NCBI RefSeq assembly: GCF_009733535.1 | Contig: NZ_SMMI01000007.1 | Coordinates: forward strand, 62,001-126,000 | Origin: Sphingobacterium endophyticum | GTDB lineage: Bacteria > Bacteroidota > Bacteroidia > Sphingobacteriales > Sphingobacteriaceae | Length of the DNA: 64,000 bases | Reading direction: 5' to 3' | Shown: in pieces, positions 17,232-27,400 of the stretch | Position numbering within the stretch: position 1 is the stretch's first letter | Layout: each line of letters starts with the position of its first letter | Program-made: the position numbers and the translations under genes | Notes under the pieces: generated by a model | The model's input: the letters and a program-made list of their open reading frames with translations, nothing else | What the model was told of the DNA's origin: nothing | Database searches by the model: none

Positions 17232-20200
17232 ATGAATTTAATACGTTTTGCTTTACGCAAGCCCATAGCGATTATCATGGTAATCTTTGCCATAGCATAT
17301 TTTTCCTGGCCAGTCATAAAAAAAATTAAAGTCGATATATTTCCAGAGGTTGAATCACCAGCTATGTATATCGCCATGCCCTATGGTGGGCTTTCCCCGG
17401 CCTATATGGATGGATTTATGGCGAATGAATTCCAAAAAGTACTGCTCTTTGTAAATGGTGTTAAAGAGTTGGATTTTAAGAGTATACAGGGATTGACCCT
17501 GATGAAGCTAACTTTCTATCCTGGAACGGATATGTCTCAGGCTTCAGCAGAGATTTCCATGCAGGTTTCTCGTGCCATGGGATTCCTCCCAACAGGAGCC
17601 GTACCTCCCATGGTCGTTCGGTTTGATGGTAGTTCATTGCCCGTCGGCCAACTGGTTTTTGACTCTGAAAAACATTCCGTAACCGAATTGCAAACCATGG
17701 CGGTTACGAAGGTGAGACCTATGTTTGTCAATATTCCCGGAATTACAGCTCCGGCACCTTTTGGTGGAAATATGCGAAGTTTAGTGGTGAATATTGACCC
17801 GCAGAAATTGAAAGCTCATGGCCTTAGTCCGGAAGAAGTTACCTTAGCCGTAACTAAAAATTCCTTGCCATCACCCGCAGGAAATGTTCGTATCGGGGAT
17901 AAAAACCTTATGGCGCCTGTAAATTCAATTTCATCAGGTGTAGAAGAATTTCTTCAAACGCCAATTAAATCCATTAATGGTCGAACCATATTAATTGCAG
18001 ATGTGGCTTCTGTCATGGATGCCGCGGATCAAACTGTCGGTTATGCAATTATCAATGGCAAACGATCGGTCTATCTTCCCATTATCAAAAAACCGGATGC
18101 ATCAACTTTAGATGCCGTTGATAATCTGAAGAAATCCCTGCCGATGTTGGAAAGTTTGCTTCCTGAAGGTGTTAAGATTTCTTATGAATTCGATCAATCG
18201 GTATATATATCCAGGTCCTTGTCGAACTTAATTTTCGAAGGGGCATTAGGTGCTCTATTGACAGGATTAATGGTTTTTCTTTTCTTGAGGGATTCTAGAG
18301 GGGCCTTAATCGTTATTCTTACCATTCCCATTGCGATTATTACTGCGGTTATAACATTGAGTCTTTTTGGACAAAGCATCAATATCATGACCCTTTCTGG
18401 TCTGGCCTTATCCATTGGTATTTTGGTCGATGAGGCAACCGTGACGATCGAAAACATCCATCAGCATATGGAAATGGGAAAGAAAAAGTCAAGAGCAATT
18501 CTGGATGCTTTATTGGAAATATCTGCCCCCAAACTATTGATCTTATTAAGTATTCTCGCGGTATTAACACCAGCATTCATGATGGAAGGAATTCCTAGGG
18601 ATATGTTTATGCCTTTGTCTATGGCAGTTGCATTTGCTATGATTGCCTCCTTTATTTCATCCCAAACATTTGTCCCAATCATGGCAAATTGGATCATGAA
18701 AACAAAAAAACATCCTGAAGGGAAACCTAAGCGAAATTTCATCGATAAAGTGGCTGTCAAATATGCGAAAGGATTAAGGGATTTCTTCAACAAATCAAAA
18801 CTAGTTACGTTCACCTATATCCTCATTTCCTTCTTCATGGTTTTTGCTGCGGTCAGCATCCTAGGTACGGATATCATGCCGAAATCCGAAGGTGGAGATT
18901 TTCAGGTAAGGATTCGCATGCCCGATGGTACTCGCATTGAAAGGACAGAAGAAACCGTAAAAGCATTGACGAATTCCTTGATGGCAGAATTGCCTGAAAA
19001 CAGTTTAAAGATTTCATCTTCTTTTGTGGGGATGCATCCTTCTGCAAATCCCATTAATCCGATTTTCCTCTTTAATAGCAGTACTGCTGAGGCTGTTCTG
19101 CAATTGTCACTGGATAAAAAGAAATTGGGAATGAAAACGGATGAATTCAAAGAATTTGTAAGAGCTCATATTCATGAAATTTATCCCAATATTTCCATAA
19201 ACTTTGAACCCATCGAGCTTATGGAGAAGATTATTGGTCAAGGGTCAATGACTCCAATAGAGGTTAAAGTAAGTTCTGCTCAATTGAAACAAGCAGAATC
19301 ATTTGCCAATAAAATTAAAAAAGAACTGGAATCATATCCCTTTCTAAAAGATGTACAGATAGCTGAACCATTGCATTACCCAACGATTGACATAAAAATT
19401 GATCGTAGACGTTTGGCAGAATTTGGACTTACGGTGCAAGAAGTTTCCAGAAATCTTTCTGCAACAACATCTTCAACCCGATTCACTGATAAAAATCTTT
19501 GGGTAGATCCCAAATCTGGTTTGGTGTTTCAGGTTCAGGTACAGGTGCCCGAAAATATGATCCAAACCTTGCAGGATTTAAGGTCTATTCCTGTCAAACA
19601 AGGTTCTGCAACTCCTATTCTTGAAGATGTGGCAACAATAACGGCTAACGAAATACCGGCTCAAGTAAATCGTAGAGGCCCGAATCGCTATGTTAGTGTC
19701 ATTGCGGATATTCATGATAAGGATTTAGGAGCAGCTAATAAAGCAGTCAACGAGGTCTTGGAAAAGGTAGGGGAAGCACCTCGTGGAACTAGAATCTGGA
19801 AGGAAGGTAATCTTACTCTATTAGAAGAAACTTTATCGGGATTACTTTCCGGATTATCCATAGCGATTGTGGTTATATTTTTTATGATGTCGGCTTATTA
19901 TCAATCTGTTCGAGTTAGTTTAGTTATCCTGTCGGTTATACCTGCTGTAATTGCAGGCTCAGCAATCATGATTTGGATAGGTGGTAGTACACTTAATCTG
20001 CAGTCGTATATGGGAATCATTATGTCGATCGGAGTTTCTGTTTCCAATGCTGTTCTGCTCATAAACCAAGCGGAATGGAATAGGAAGAATTTGAATTTAT
20101 CAGCATCAAATGCTGCCTTACTCGCTGCAAGATCCAGATTTCGTCCTATCCTGATGACGGCTTTGGCCATGTTAGCTGGTATGCTACCAATGGCCTTAGG

Positions 20201-20387
20201 ATTTGGTGATGGAGGTGAACAAATTGCTCCATTGGGCCAGGCTGTCATTGGCGGACTTCTGAGCTCAACTGTTACAATCCTTCTGATCGTACCGATCATA
20301 TTTAGCTTAATCATGAATCGTGCAAATTATGGATCTCCATCATTGGATCCTGATGATTCAAAAAGTAAATTTTATCTAGAACAATAA
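17232..20387 (+). CDS. RND efflux permease (AcrB/HAE-like)
   Basis: The 1,051-residue protein has the RND plan: helix 1 (residues about 10-28), a large periplasmic porter loop, helices 2-6 (about 330-490), a cytoplasmic link, a second porter loop and helices 8-12 up to about 1,030. In TM4 the proton-relay pair is Asp-Glu (SIGILVDEATVTIEN) instead of Asp-Asp, and the TM10 position where AcrB has Lys reads GVSVSNAVLLIN. This resembles RND pumps for organic or lipid-like compounds more than CusA-type metal pumps, since the CusA TM residues are missing; substrate is unknown. Order TolC, RND, adaptor, with spacings of 9 and 2 bases, indicates one operon. Confidence 0.92.
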   Translation: MNLIRFALRKPIAIIMVIFAIAYFSWPVIKKIKVDIFPEVESPAMYIAMPYGGLSPAYMDGFMANEFQKVLLFVNGVKELDFKSIQGLTLMKLTFYPGTDMSQASAEISMQVSRAMGFLPTGAVPPMVVRFDGSSLPVGQLVFDSEKHSVTELQTMAVTKVRPMFVNIPGITAPAPFGGNMRSLVVNIDPQKLKAHGLSPEEVTLAVTKNSLPSPAGNVRIGDKNLMAPVNSISSGVEEFLQTPIKSINGRTILIADVASVMDAADQTVGYAIINGKRSVYLPIIKKPDASTLDAVDNLKKSLPMLESLLPEGVKISYEFDQSVYISRSLSNLIFEGALGALLTGLMVFLFLRDSRGALIVILTIPIAIITAVITLSLFGQSINIMTLSGLALSIGILVDEATVTIENIHQHMEMGKKKSRAILDALLEISAPKLLILLSILAVLTPAFMMEGIPRDMFMPLSMAVAFAMIASFISSQTFVPIMANWIMKTKKHPEGKPKRNFIDKVAVKYAKGLRDFFNKSKLVTFTYILISFFMVFAAVSILGTDIMPKSEGGDFQVRIRMPDGTRIERTEETVKALTNSLMAELPENSLKISSSFVGMHPSANPINPIFLFNSSTAEAVLQLSLDKKKLGMKTDEFKEFVRAHIHEIYPNISINFEPIELMEKIIGQGSMTPIEVKVSSAQLKQAESFANKIKKELESYPFLKDVQIAEPLHYPTIDIKIDRRRLAEFGLTVQEVSRNLSATTSSTRFTDKNLWVDPKSGLVFQVQVQVPENMIQTLQDLRSIPVKQGSATPILEDVATITANEIPAQVNRRGPNRYVSVIADIHDKDLGAANKAVNEVLEKVGEAPRGTRIWKEGNLTLLEETLSGLLSGLSIAIVVIFFMMSAYYQSVRVSLVILSVIPAVIAGSAIMIWIGGSTLNLQSYMGIIMSIGVSVSNAVLLINQAEWNRKNLNLSASNAALLAARSRFRPILMTALAMLAGMLPMALGFGDGGEQIAPLGQAVIGGLLSSTVTILLIVPIIFSLIMNRANYGSPSLDPDDSKSKFYLEQ

Positions 20388-20389
20388 CA

Positions 20390-21478
20390 ATGAAAGCATT
20401 AAGTATAATTGGGCTCGTAGTTTTACTTGCAGGATGCCAAGGATCCTCCAAAGAGAAAGAACAGCCAAAAGAGAATTCGAATATCAAGGAATTAACCATA
20501 GAAGTTGTCAACCCCGTTGAACAGCAACCAACATATTCCTTGAAGTTACCGGCAGAATTACAGCCAGCTGAATCTGTTGAAGTATTTGCCAAGGTCAAAG
20601 GATTTGTCCGTAAAATAAATGTTGATGTAGGTGACCAGGTCAAAAAGGGTCAAATACTTGCTACATTGGAAGCTCCTGAAATAGACATTCAGTCTACTGC
20701 AGATCATGCCAAAACACAACAGTTGAAAGCGAACCTTGAAGTGAGTAGAAGCAGGTACAATCGGCTAAAAAATGTTAGAAGCCAAAGCCCAGGTGCAGTT
20801 TCTGATTTGGAATATGAACAGGCATTGGGAAGTATGATAAGGGATAGCGCAGCATTTGTAGAAAGTGGCTATTCCAATAAAAAAACCAATCAAATGCGGG
20901 AATACCTTGTAGTAAGGGCTCCATTCAACGGTGTAATTACCCAACGTAATTTTTCAGTTGGAGCATTGATGGGGGATACTGGTATTCCTTTCTTTAAGTT
21001 GGTGGACAACCATAAACTGAAATTGAAGGTTGTCGTTCCAGAATTGCATGCAAAATCCGTTTCCGATAGTACCATAGCAAACTTTAAAGTCATGAGTATG
21101 CCTGATACAAGTTTCAAAGCACATTTAAAAAGAAATGCCATGGTTATTGATCCAGTATCTAGATCCCTGGCTTTAGAGTTTGATGTGCCTAATCAAAATA
21201 ATATGCTCAATGGTGGAGACTATACTGATGTCCTTTTAAGTCTGAAACGGCCTCGGCCGACCGTTTTTGTACCACAGAGTGCAGTGGTCAATTCCCAATC
21301 CGGAATATTTGTTTTCAAGGTCACAGATGATAATAAAGTGGAGAAAATTCCGGTTAGCATTGGCCAGAATCAGGAGCTTCTCATCGAAGTCTTTGGAAAC
21401 ATAAATCCAACGGATAAAATCATAAAAAAAGCGACGGAAGAAATTAATTCCGGGCAAATAGTTCAAATTGTAAAATAA
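20390..21478 (+). CDS. RND periplasmic adaptor lipoprotein (membrane fusion protein)
   Basis: The 362-residue lipoprotein (VVLLAGC, Cys16) has the HlyD/AcrA arrangement: half-lipoyl motif (VEVFAKVKGFVRKINVDVGD), a short coiled-coil hairpin (about 105-165), the second half-lipoyl (YLVVRAPFNGVITQRNFSVG) and beta-barrel/membrane-proximal domains (VFVPQSAVVNSQSGIFVFKV). It bridges the RND permease and TolC. It begins 2 bases after the permease stop codon. Confidence 0.92.
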   Translation: MKALSIIGLVVLLAGCQGSSKEKEQPKENSNIKELTIEVVNPVEQQPTYSLKLPAELQPAESVEVFAKVKGFVRKINVDVGDQVKKGQILATLEAPEIDIQSTADHAKTQQLKANLEVSRSRYNRLKNVRSQSPGAVSDLEYEQALGSMIRDSAAFVESGYSNKKTNQMREYLVVRAPFNGVITQRNFSVGALMGDTGIPFFKLVDNHKLKLKVVVPELHAKSVSDSTIANFKVMSMPDTSFKAHLKRNAMVIDPVSRSLALEFDVPNQNNMLNGGDYTDVLLSLKRPRPTVFVPQSAVVNSQSGIFVFKVTDDNKVEKIPVSIGQNQELLIEVFGNINPTDKIIKKATEEINSGQIVQIVK

Positions 21479-21495
21479 TCTAAGCAAATTTAAAT

Positions 21496-22065
21496 ATGAA
21501 GCAGTTAATCATATGTTTTTCTTTATTGTCTTTATTGGCAATAGGATGTAATAATGCAGCAGAAAATAAAGCACAAGCGGATAGTTCAGCTATTGATAGT
21601 TCTACAAAAGATGTCCAGGGAGTAAGTATGGACGGAAAGCAAAATGGCCTTCAAGCAAGTTTTAAAAATATAAATGGAGAGACGGTTTCTATCAGTGATT
21701 TAAAAGGAAAGGTGGTGGTGATGAACTTTTGGGCAACCTGGTGTCCACCATGTATCGCTGAAATGCCTTCCCTGCAACACCTTCATGAAGAATTGAAGTC
21801 TGAGAAAGATATTGTATTTATGGCGATTGAAGTTGATCAAAATATTGACAAGGCAGCCAAATTTATGGCAAAGAATAAATATACCTTGCCTTTGTATACG
21901 CTTGATTCAGAGTTACCTGAAGAGTTAGTGAGCAATTCGATTCCCATGACGGTGATTTTGGCCAAAAACGGAGACATCGTGGGGAAACAGGTGGGGATGA
22001 TGGATTTTAAATCGGAAAAATTGAAACAAGGATTAGTCGATTTAACGAAAGAAAATGAAAGGTAA
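21496..22065 (+). CDS. TlpA/ResA-like thioredoxin-fold lipoprotein
   Basis: The 189-residue protein has a lipoprotein signal (LLAIGC, Cys18), a Ser/Asp-rich linker, and a thioredoxin fold with the redox motif WCPPC (Cys83, Cys86) in FWATWCPPCIAEMPSLQHLH. The cis-Pro loop is SIPMTVI. TlpA/ResA proteins reduce disulfides in the periplasm, for example in cytochrome c maturation. Here it is inside an RND efflux operon, 17 bases after the adaptor, so it may protect or mature a component of that pump (inference). Confidence 0.88.
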   Translation: MKQLIICFSLLSLLAIGCNNAAENKAQADSSAIDSSTKDVQGVSMDGKQNGLQASFKNINGETVSISDLKGKVVVMNFWATWCPPCIAEMPSLQHLHEELKSEKDIVFMAIEVDQNIDKAAKFMAKNKYTLPLYTLDSELPEELVSNSIPMTVILAKNGDIVGKQVGMMDFKSEKLKQGLVDLTKENER

Positions 22066-22070
22066 ATAAT

Positions 22071-22544
22071 ATGAAACCAATTAAAATTGTTACTAAAGTT
22101 GAATTGGAACCTTTGGAATTACCAGGTAATCCCGACCAAATACAAAATGAAAAAGTTGTACAAAACCAACAATATAAAGGCGCTGAAGCTAATAAGGATT
22201 CCTATAAGGTTGTTTTCCCATTAGATACAAATAGTTCTGAAGTTTTTGACCTAATCGTTAGAAAATTCATGAACCTTAAATCTGATCCAAGATTTCAAGG
22301 GAAGCTGGAAGTAGAGCTTTTAATTTTTTCAGATGGGACAGAGATTGTTCTTAAAGATTCAATACATGAGCACTCGTTACTTGCATTAGTTCATATGGGA
22401 GTTCGTGTGGTTCAGTGTCTAAATTCTCTGAAAACACGTGGTTATACAAAAGAAAACTTAGTTGATTTCATAGGCTATACCCCTAGTGGAATTGGTGAAC
22501 AAGTTATTTTGGCTTCCGAAGGATGGGGCATTATTAAGCTATAA
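22071..22544 (+). CDS. Unknown soluble protein, last gene of the efflux operon
   Basis: The 157-residue protein has no signal peptide and no membrane helix and belongs to no family I recognise. It has an N-terminal acidic/Asn-rich part, a central alpha/beta segment (YKVVFPLDTNSSEVFDLIVR; LEVELLIFSDGTEIVLKD) and a C-terminal part (TRGYTKENLVDFIGYTPSG) that looks helical. It starts 5 bases after the TlpA-like gene and is followed by a terminator, so it is the last gene of the operon. Cytoplasmic location is likely. Confidence 0.7.
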   Translation: MKPIKIVTKVELEPLELPGNPDQIQNEKVVQNQQYKGAEANKDSYKVVFPLDTNSSEVFDLIVRKFMNLKSDPRFQGKLEVELLIFSDGTEIVLKDSIHEHSLLALVHMGVRVVQCLNSLKTRGYTKENLVDFIGYTPSGIGEQVILASEGWGIIKL

Positions 22545-22565
22545 AAGAGCAATTCTAGTAAAAAA

Positions 22566-22591
22566 GGCATGAAATTTTTCATGCCTTTTTT
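22566..22591 (+). terminator. Intrinsic terminator of the RND efflux operon
   Basis: A 9-bp perfect stem (GGCATGAAA, 22566-22574, with 22577-22585) with a very short loop is followed by six T. It ends the operon that starts at 15327 or 15867. Confidence 0.85.
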
Positions 22592-22670
22592 ATTGAATTA
22601 ATTTTTTATCCTCCTGAAGCTGTTTTTAATACTAATCTCCATATTTCTTCGAGTTTTGGTTGTGTTTTAG

Positions 22671-22794
22671 TCGTGTTTCGCTCGTGTCTGGTCCGCACCT
22701 TGCGAGGATATTGTCCACAGCTCGTCCGCTCACAAGCGGACGAGCTCCGAATAAGTTTTGGACAAGCTGTGGATGAGACACGAGCAAAACACGA
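22671..22794. repeat. Nested GC-rich inverted repeat in an intergenic region
   Basis: Outer 19-base arms (22671-22689 and 22776-22794) are inverted copies with one mismatch. Inside is a perfect 12-bp hairpin (AGCTCGTCCGCT, 22719-22730, with 22735-22746, loop CACA), and TCCACAGCT/AGCTGTGGA at 22714-22722/22765-22773 can pair too. The heptamer CTCGTGT and its complement recur in the arms. The element is far richer in G+C than its surroundings and has no credible gene. It looks like a dispersed palindromic or MITE-like element. Confidence 0.6.
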
Positions 22795-22799
22795 GCAAG

Positions 22800-23180
22800 A
22801 CCAAAGCCAAACCCAAGGGAAACACATTTAGCAATTTTAGTTAACCTAGATTTAAAAATAAATTTATATCCTGTATTGGGTTTATAGATGTTCCTGAAAC
22901 CTATTATTATTTCTTATCAGATTTGCTATTTTCTAGACTCTTTAAAAGTGTTTAATTTTTAATTTTTTATTTCTTTTTAATAGAATGATTTTTCAAATAA
23001 AATAAAATAGTTTACTTGTTCGGATGTTTTAAATATCTCTAAATTTTATTTATTTAAATAATTGAAAATCATTGTTTTAAACATTTTGTTTGCTGGGTTT
23101 TAATGATAAATCAAGGTGTCTTAATTTAATTCTATATTGTTTAAAATTCTTACATTTTATTAATTAATCGAAAACAAATC
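22800..23180. other. Long AT-rich intergenic region
   Basis: Beyond the GC-rich inverted repeat, about 380 bases up to the promoter of the PHP gene are extremely AT-rich. I see no open frame, tRNA or strong hairpin there. Confidence 0.5.
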
Positions 23181-23181
23181 C

Positions 23182-23215
23182 TTAATATTTACTTAATGAA
23201 GCTTTTCTAATTTTG
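23182..23215 (+). promoter_or_regulatory. Putative Pho box and -7 box of the PHP/SusCD operon
   Basis: Two TTAAT repeats at 23182 and 23193 are in 11-bp phase, the period of PhoB half-site arrays. A perfect -7 box TAATTTTG (23208-23215) begins 15 bp after the start of the last repeat, and the ATG at 23242 follows 27 nt after its last base. The same spacing is found before pstS. Confidence 0.55.
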
Positions 23216-23241
23216 GCTCCATAACTCAATACCATAAACAA

Positions 23242-24390
23242 ATGAAATTTAAACCAACCCTAATTGGGGCCTTATTACTTTCAGTCACATCACTCCAAGC
23301 TCAAACGGATGATGGAATTATTCGACTAAGTGAATTTGCCTATCCTGTAAAGCGAGAAAACTTAAATATTCCCGCTGTGAATGGATACCAAGTATTAAAA
23401 TGTGATTTTCATATGCATACCGTATTTACAGATGGTCATGTATGGCCAAATGTACGTGTGCAAGAGGCGTGGAGAGAGGGTTTAGATGCTATATCTTATA
23501 CTGAGCATATGGAATACAACCCTCATAGTGCAGATGTAAAAGTAGATCATAACCGTTCACATGATTTAGCGGTTGAACTGGCCAAAGAGAATAACATTGT
23601 TTTAATCAAAGGTACTGAAGTGACTCGCCAAACTCCTCCAGGACATTTTAATGCTCTATTTATTGAAGACGCCAATGTTCTTGTTTCGGATAACGATTCG
23701 AAAATGGATCAGGAAGCGATCGATAAAGCCTATGCTCAAAAAGCATTTATTTTCTGGAATCATCCAGGTTGGAAAGCTACAGCAATTCCTGGATCATACG
23801 AGTGGATCGATTTCGTTGAGAAAATGTATCAAGAGAAAAAATTACATGGAATAGAGGTTGTCAATGGTTTAGGATTTCACAAAAAAGCATTGGATTGGGC
23901 ATTGGACAGAAATTTGACCATAATTGGAAATACTGATATTCATAATCTTATAGCACATGATTATAATATTGGCCAGCAAGGAGTACATCGAACAATGACA
24001 TTACTAATGGCAAAGGATCGTTCAGCTGCCGGAATTCGTGAGGCGCTGGAGGCAGGGAGAACCGTTGCATGGTCTAGTCATTACCTGTTTGGAAAGGAAG
24101 AGAACGTTCGCAATTTGGTGAATGCATCAATCTCTGTTTCTCCATCCTATTACGAGAAATCAAATCCTAAAACTAAGGTGACCACGAAATACTATGAAAT
24201 TAAAAATAATAGTGATCTGTATTTCGAGTTACAGTTGAAATCAGGCAATGGAACCAAGAAAATCATCTTATATCCAGAATCTACACAGATTTTGACAGCA
24301 GAATCCGGTCAATTTCAATTAACCTATGAAATCGTGTCCACTTATATCAGAAGTGACAAGCATTTACAATTTGATATCAATTTGAAGTAA
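23242..24390 (+). CDS. Secreted PHP-domain phosphodiesterase (Sb-PDE-like)
   Basis: The 382-residue protein has a cleavable signal peptide ending near Ala20 (LLLSVTSLQAQ). The PHP metal-binding motifs are visible: DFHMHTVFTDG (His57, His59, Asp64), SYTEHMEY, KGTEVTR, WNHPG and NTDIHN, the set that holds a multinuclear metal centre for phosphoester hydrolysis. The C-terminal 100 residues form a beta-rich domain. It resembles the Sphingobacterium phosphodiesterase known as Sb-PDE. Placed first in an operon with SusC and SusD and behind a Pho-box-like promoter, it probably cleaves phosphodiesters in the periplasm or at the surface to release phosphate (inference). Confidence 0.85.
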   Translation: MKFKPTLIGALLLSVTSLQAQTDDGIIRLSEFAYPVKRENLNIPAVNGYQVLKCDFHMHTVFTDGHVWPNVRVQEAWREGLDAISYTEHMEYNPHSADVKVDHNRSHDLAVELAKENNIVLIKGTEVTRQTPPGHFNALFIEDANVLVSDNDSKMDQEAIDKAYAQKAFIFWNHPGWKATAIPGSYEWIDFVEKMYQEKKLHGIEVVNGLGFHKKALDWALDRNLTIIGNTDIHNLIAHDYNIGQQGVHRTMTLLMAKDRSAAGIREALEAGRTVAWSSHYLFGKEENVRNLVNASISVSPSYYEKSNPKTKVTTKYYEIKNNSDLYFELQLKSGNGTKKIILYPESTQILTAESGQFQLTYEIVSTYIRSDKHLQFDINLK

Positions 24391-24412
24391 AATAGCATAA
24401 GCCTATTATTTT

Positions 24413-27400
24413 ATGAAATCATATATACCAATTTTTCTATTGGCAGGGACAGTATTGTCCTATCCGATGGATTTGAGTGCTTCAAAATTAAGAAGTGAGC
24501 TCATTAATATTGTTGAAATACAGCAAACTATCAGCGGTAAGGTTGTGGACGGTAGTGGCAACCCTATTGAAAATGCTTCGGTTGTTATTCAAGGGACAAA
24601 TCGTGGTACAGCTACTGATAAAAACGGACAATTTACCTTAGAAAGTAGCAAGTCAAATGTGACTTTAGTTGTATCCTATGTTGGTTTTAATACAAAAACG
24701 CAACAGATTTCCGGAGACTTAAACCAAATTGTTGTTCAATTGGACAATAAAAATGATTTGGATGAGATTGTTGTTGTTGGTTATGGAACCCAGAAGAAGA
24801 TCAATTTAACCGGAGCAGTTTCCCAGGTTACTTCTGAGGTTTTGGAAAATCGTCCGGCGGCAAGTTTAAGTAGAATGTTGCAGGGGACTTTGCCCAACTT
24901 AAACCTTAAAATGGTGGATGGCAGTCCAACTCGTGGGGCTACCTTTAATGTTCGTGGATCGACTTCTATTGGTGCTGGAGGTAGCGCATTGGTATTGATC
25001 GATGGTGTTGAAGGAGACCCGAATATGATCAATCCGAATGATATCGAAAGCGTAACGGTCTTGAAAGATGCTTCATCTGCTGCTATATATGGATCAAGAG
25101 CGGCATTTGGAGTTGTTTTGATCACAACAAAGAATCCAAAAGCTGGAAAAGCAACGGTGACCTTCAATTCTAATTTTTCAATTAACAATCGTGTTGTTGA
25201 ACCAAAATTAGTGACCAATGGCTACGATTGGGCAAAAAATTTTAATGAGGCTTTCAATGCATGGTACGATTATAAATCGACTCCGATTTCCGTAAACAAT
25301 ATCTATCCATTTTCATTAGAATATTTGGAGTCCTTGAAAAAGCATGCTGAATCGGGAGGTGATGAAGTCGTTTTCAATAAGGCGACGAATCGCTATGAAT
25401 ATTTTGGGAATACAGACTGGTATAACATGGTTTACCGTCAAAATATGCCAAGTACGGAACAGGCCATGAGTGTTTCAGGAGGTGGAGAAAAAGCTTCTTA
25501 TTTCCTTTCAGGAAGATATTTTCACCAAGGAGGTCTATTTAATTTCAACCCAGATAAATTCAATAAATACAATATCCGTGGGAAGGGAGATATTAAGGTA
25601 ACAGACTGGTTGACATTCCAAAATAATACGGAAATCAGCACTTATGATTACCATTATCCAATGTTTGCTGACGGTGATGGAAATATTTGGAGACAGTTTG
25701 AACATCAGGGATATCCGATGGCTGTTATTTATAACCCCGATGGAACCTATACACATTCTGCGGCATACACTGGAATTGCCTCTTTTATCGAAGGAAATAA
25801 TTCATCTGAACTTAGTAATACCGTTTTGAGAAATACAGCAGGCGTAGTGATCAAGCCTGTTAGTGGATTGACCATTAAAGGGGATTTAACATTCTCGAGA
25901 ACATGGGAGGATGAACGCCGTACGAATAACTATATCAATTATAGCAATTCTCCCGGGGTTATCGACCGATTCGGAAGAAGTCTGCTAAGAGAATTAGGAG
26001 AGCGCAGAAAATATTTAGCTGGAAATATCACGGCAAACTATCAGAAGAAATTCTCTCATAAACATGATGTGAATGCCTTGATTGGTTACAACGTAGAGAC
26101 GCAGACCATCAATTTATTAAATGCTCAAAGAGATGGTATTATCCTTCCTAACAAACCTGACTTTAATTTAATGGATGGCCTAAATTTCAACATCACAGGT
26201 GGTGGGAATGAATGGGCTTATTTAGGGCTTTTCTATCGATTCAACTATGCCTATGACAATAAATATTTATTGGAATTAAATGGTCGTTATGATGGATCTT
26301 CAAAATTTCCTTCAGACCAACGATTTGGATTTTTCCCATCGGTATCGGCTGGATGGGTCGTGTCAAATGAATCATTTTTTGAGGATGCAAAACCTTTAGT
26401 TAGTAATTTGAAGTTTAGGGCATCTTATGGATCTCTAGGAAACGGAAATGTGGCACCTTACCGATATTTGGAGCAGATGTCGGTAGCGAAAACAGGCGTT
26501 ATTTTAGGAGGTGTGCAGCCTAGCTATACATCCATTCCAGGGGTTATTCCTGCAGGATTAACTTGGGAAAGATCGACTACATTCAATGCAGGGGTTGATT
26601 TAGGATTTTTTGATAATGCATTGAATTTTACCTTTGATTGGTATAACCGTATGACTTATGATATGTTTACCGTAGGTGAACCATTACCTAATGTTTTCGG
26701 AGCAGCAGTTCCTTACGGAAATTTTGCGGATTTGACCACAAAAGGATGGGAATTAACGGTTAACTACAATAACCAGTTTGAATTAGCTGGTAAACCATTT
26801 AACTGGGGTATCAATGGATCTTTATGGGATAGCAGGTCACATATAACCAGGTTCAATAATCCGAATAAATTATTGTCATCCTACTATGTAGGACAGGAGA
26901 TCGGCGAGATTTGGGGTTACCAAACCTTAGGGTTTTTCACCTCTGAAGAAGATGTTGCAAAACACGCTGATCAAAGTTTTATTCGAAATTCCAATAATAA
27001 TGTTTGGCTTCCAGGGGACTTGAAATTTGCGGATTTACCAAATGCAAATGGAGAAACTGATGGAGTAATCAATCAAGGTGATAATACGGTTGACAACCCA
27101 GGTGATAGAAGGATTATAGGGAATAATTCTCCGAGATATCAATTTGGATTTACATTGTCGGGTAGATGGAATGGGATAGGACTTTCAGCCTTTTTCCAAG
27201 GAATCGGAAAGCGTGATTACTACTTTTCGCCAGAAGCCGGATTATTTTGGGGTCCATACAATAGACCTTATGGCTATCAACCCACAAAAATGATGGAGGA
27301 TATGTGGACGGAAGAAAATACCGATGGATATTTTCCACGATATAGAGGTTATACAGCATTAGGAACTGACCGTTCATTAGGTGCACCTCAGACGCGCTAT

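Noticed and set aside
22606..22827. 73-codon minus-strand frame rich in Cys, Ser and Arg
   Set aside because: It spans the GC-rich nested palindrome, has low-complexity composition unlike any other protein here, and its codons mirror the repeat.
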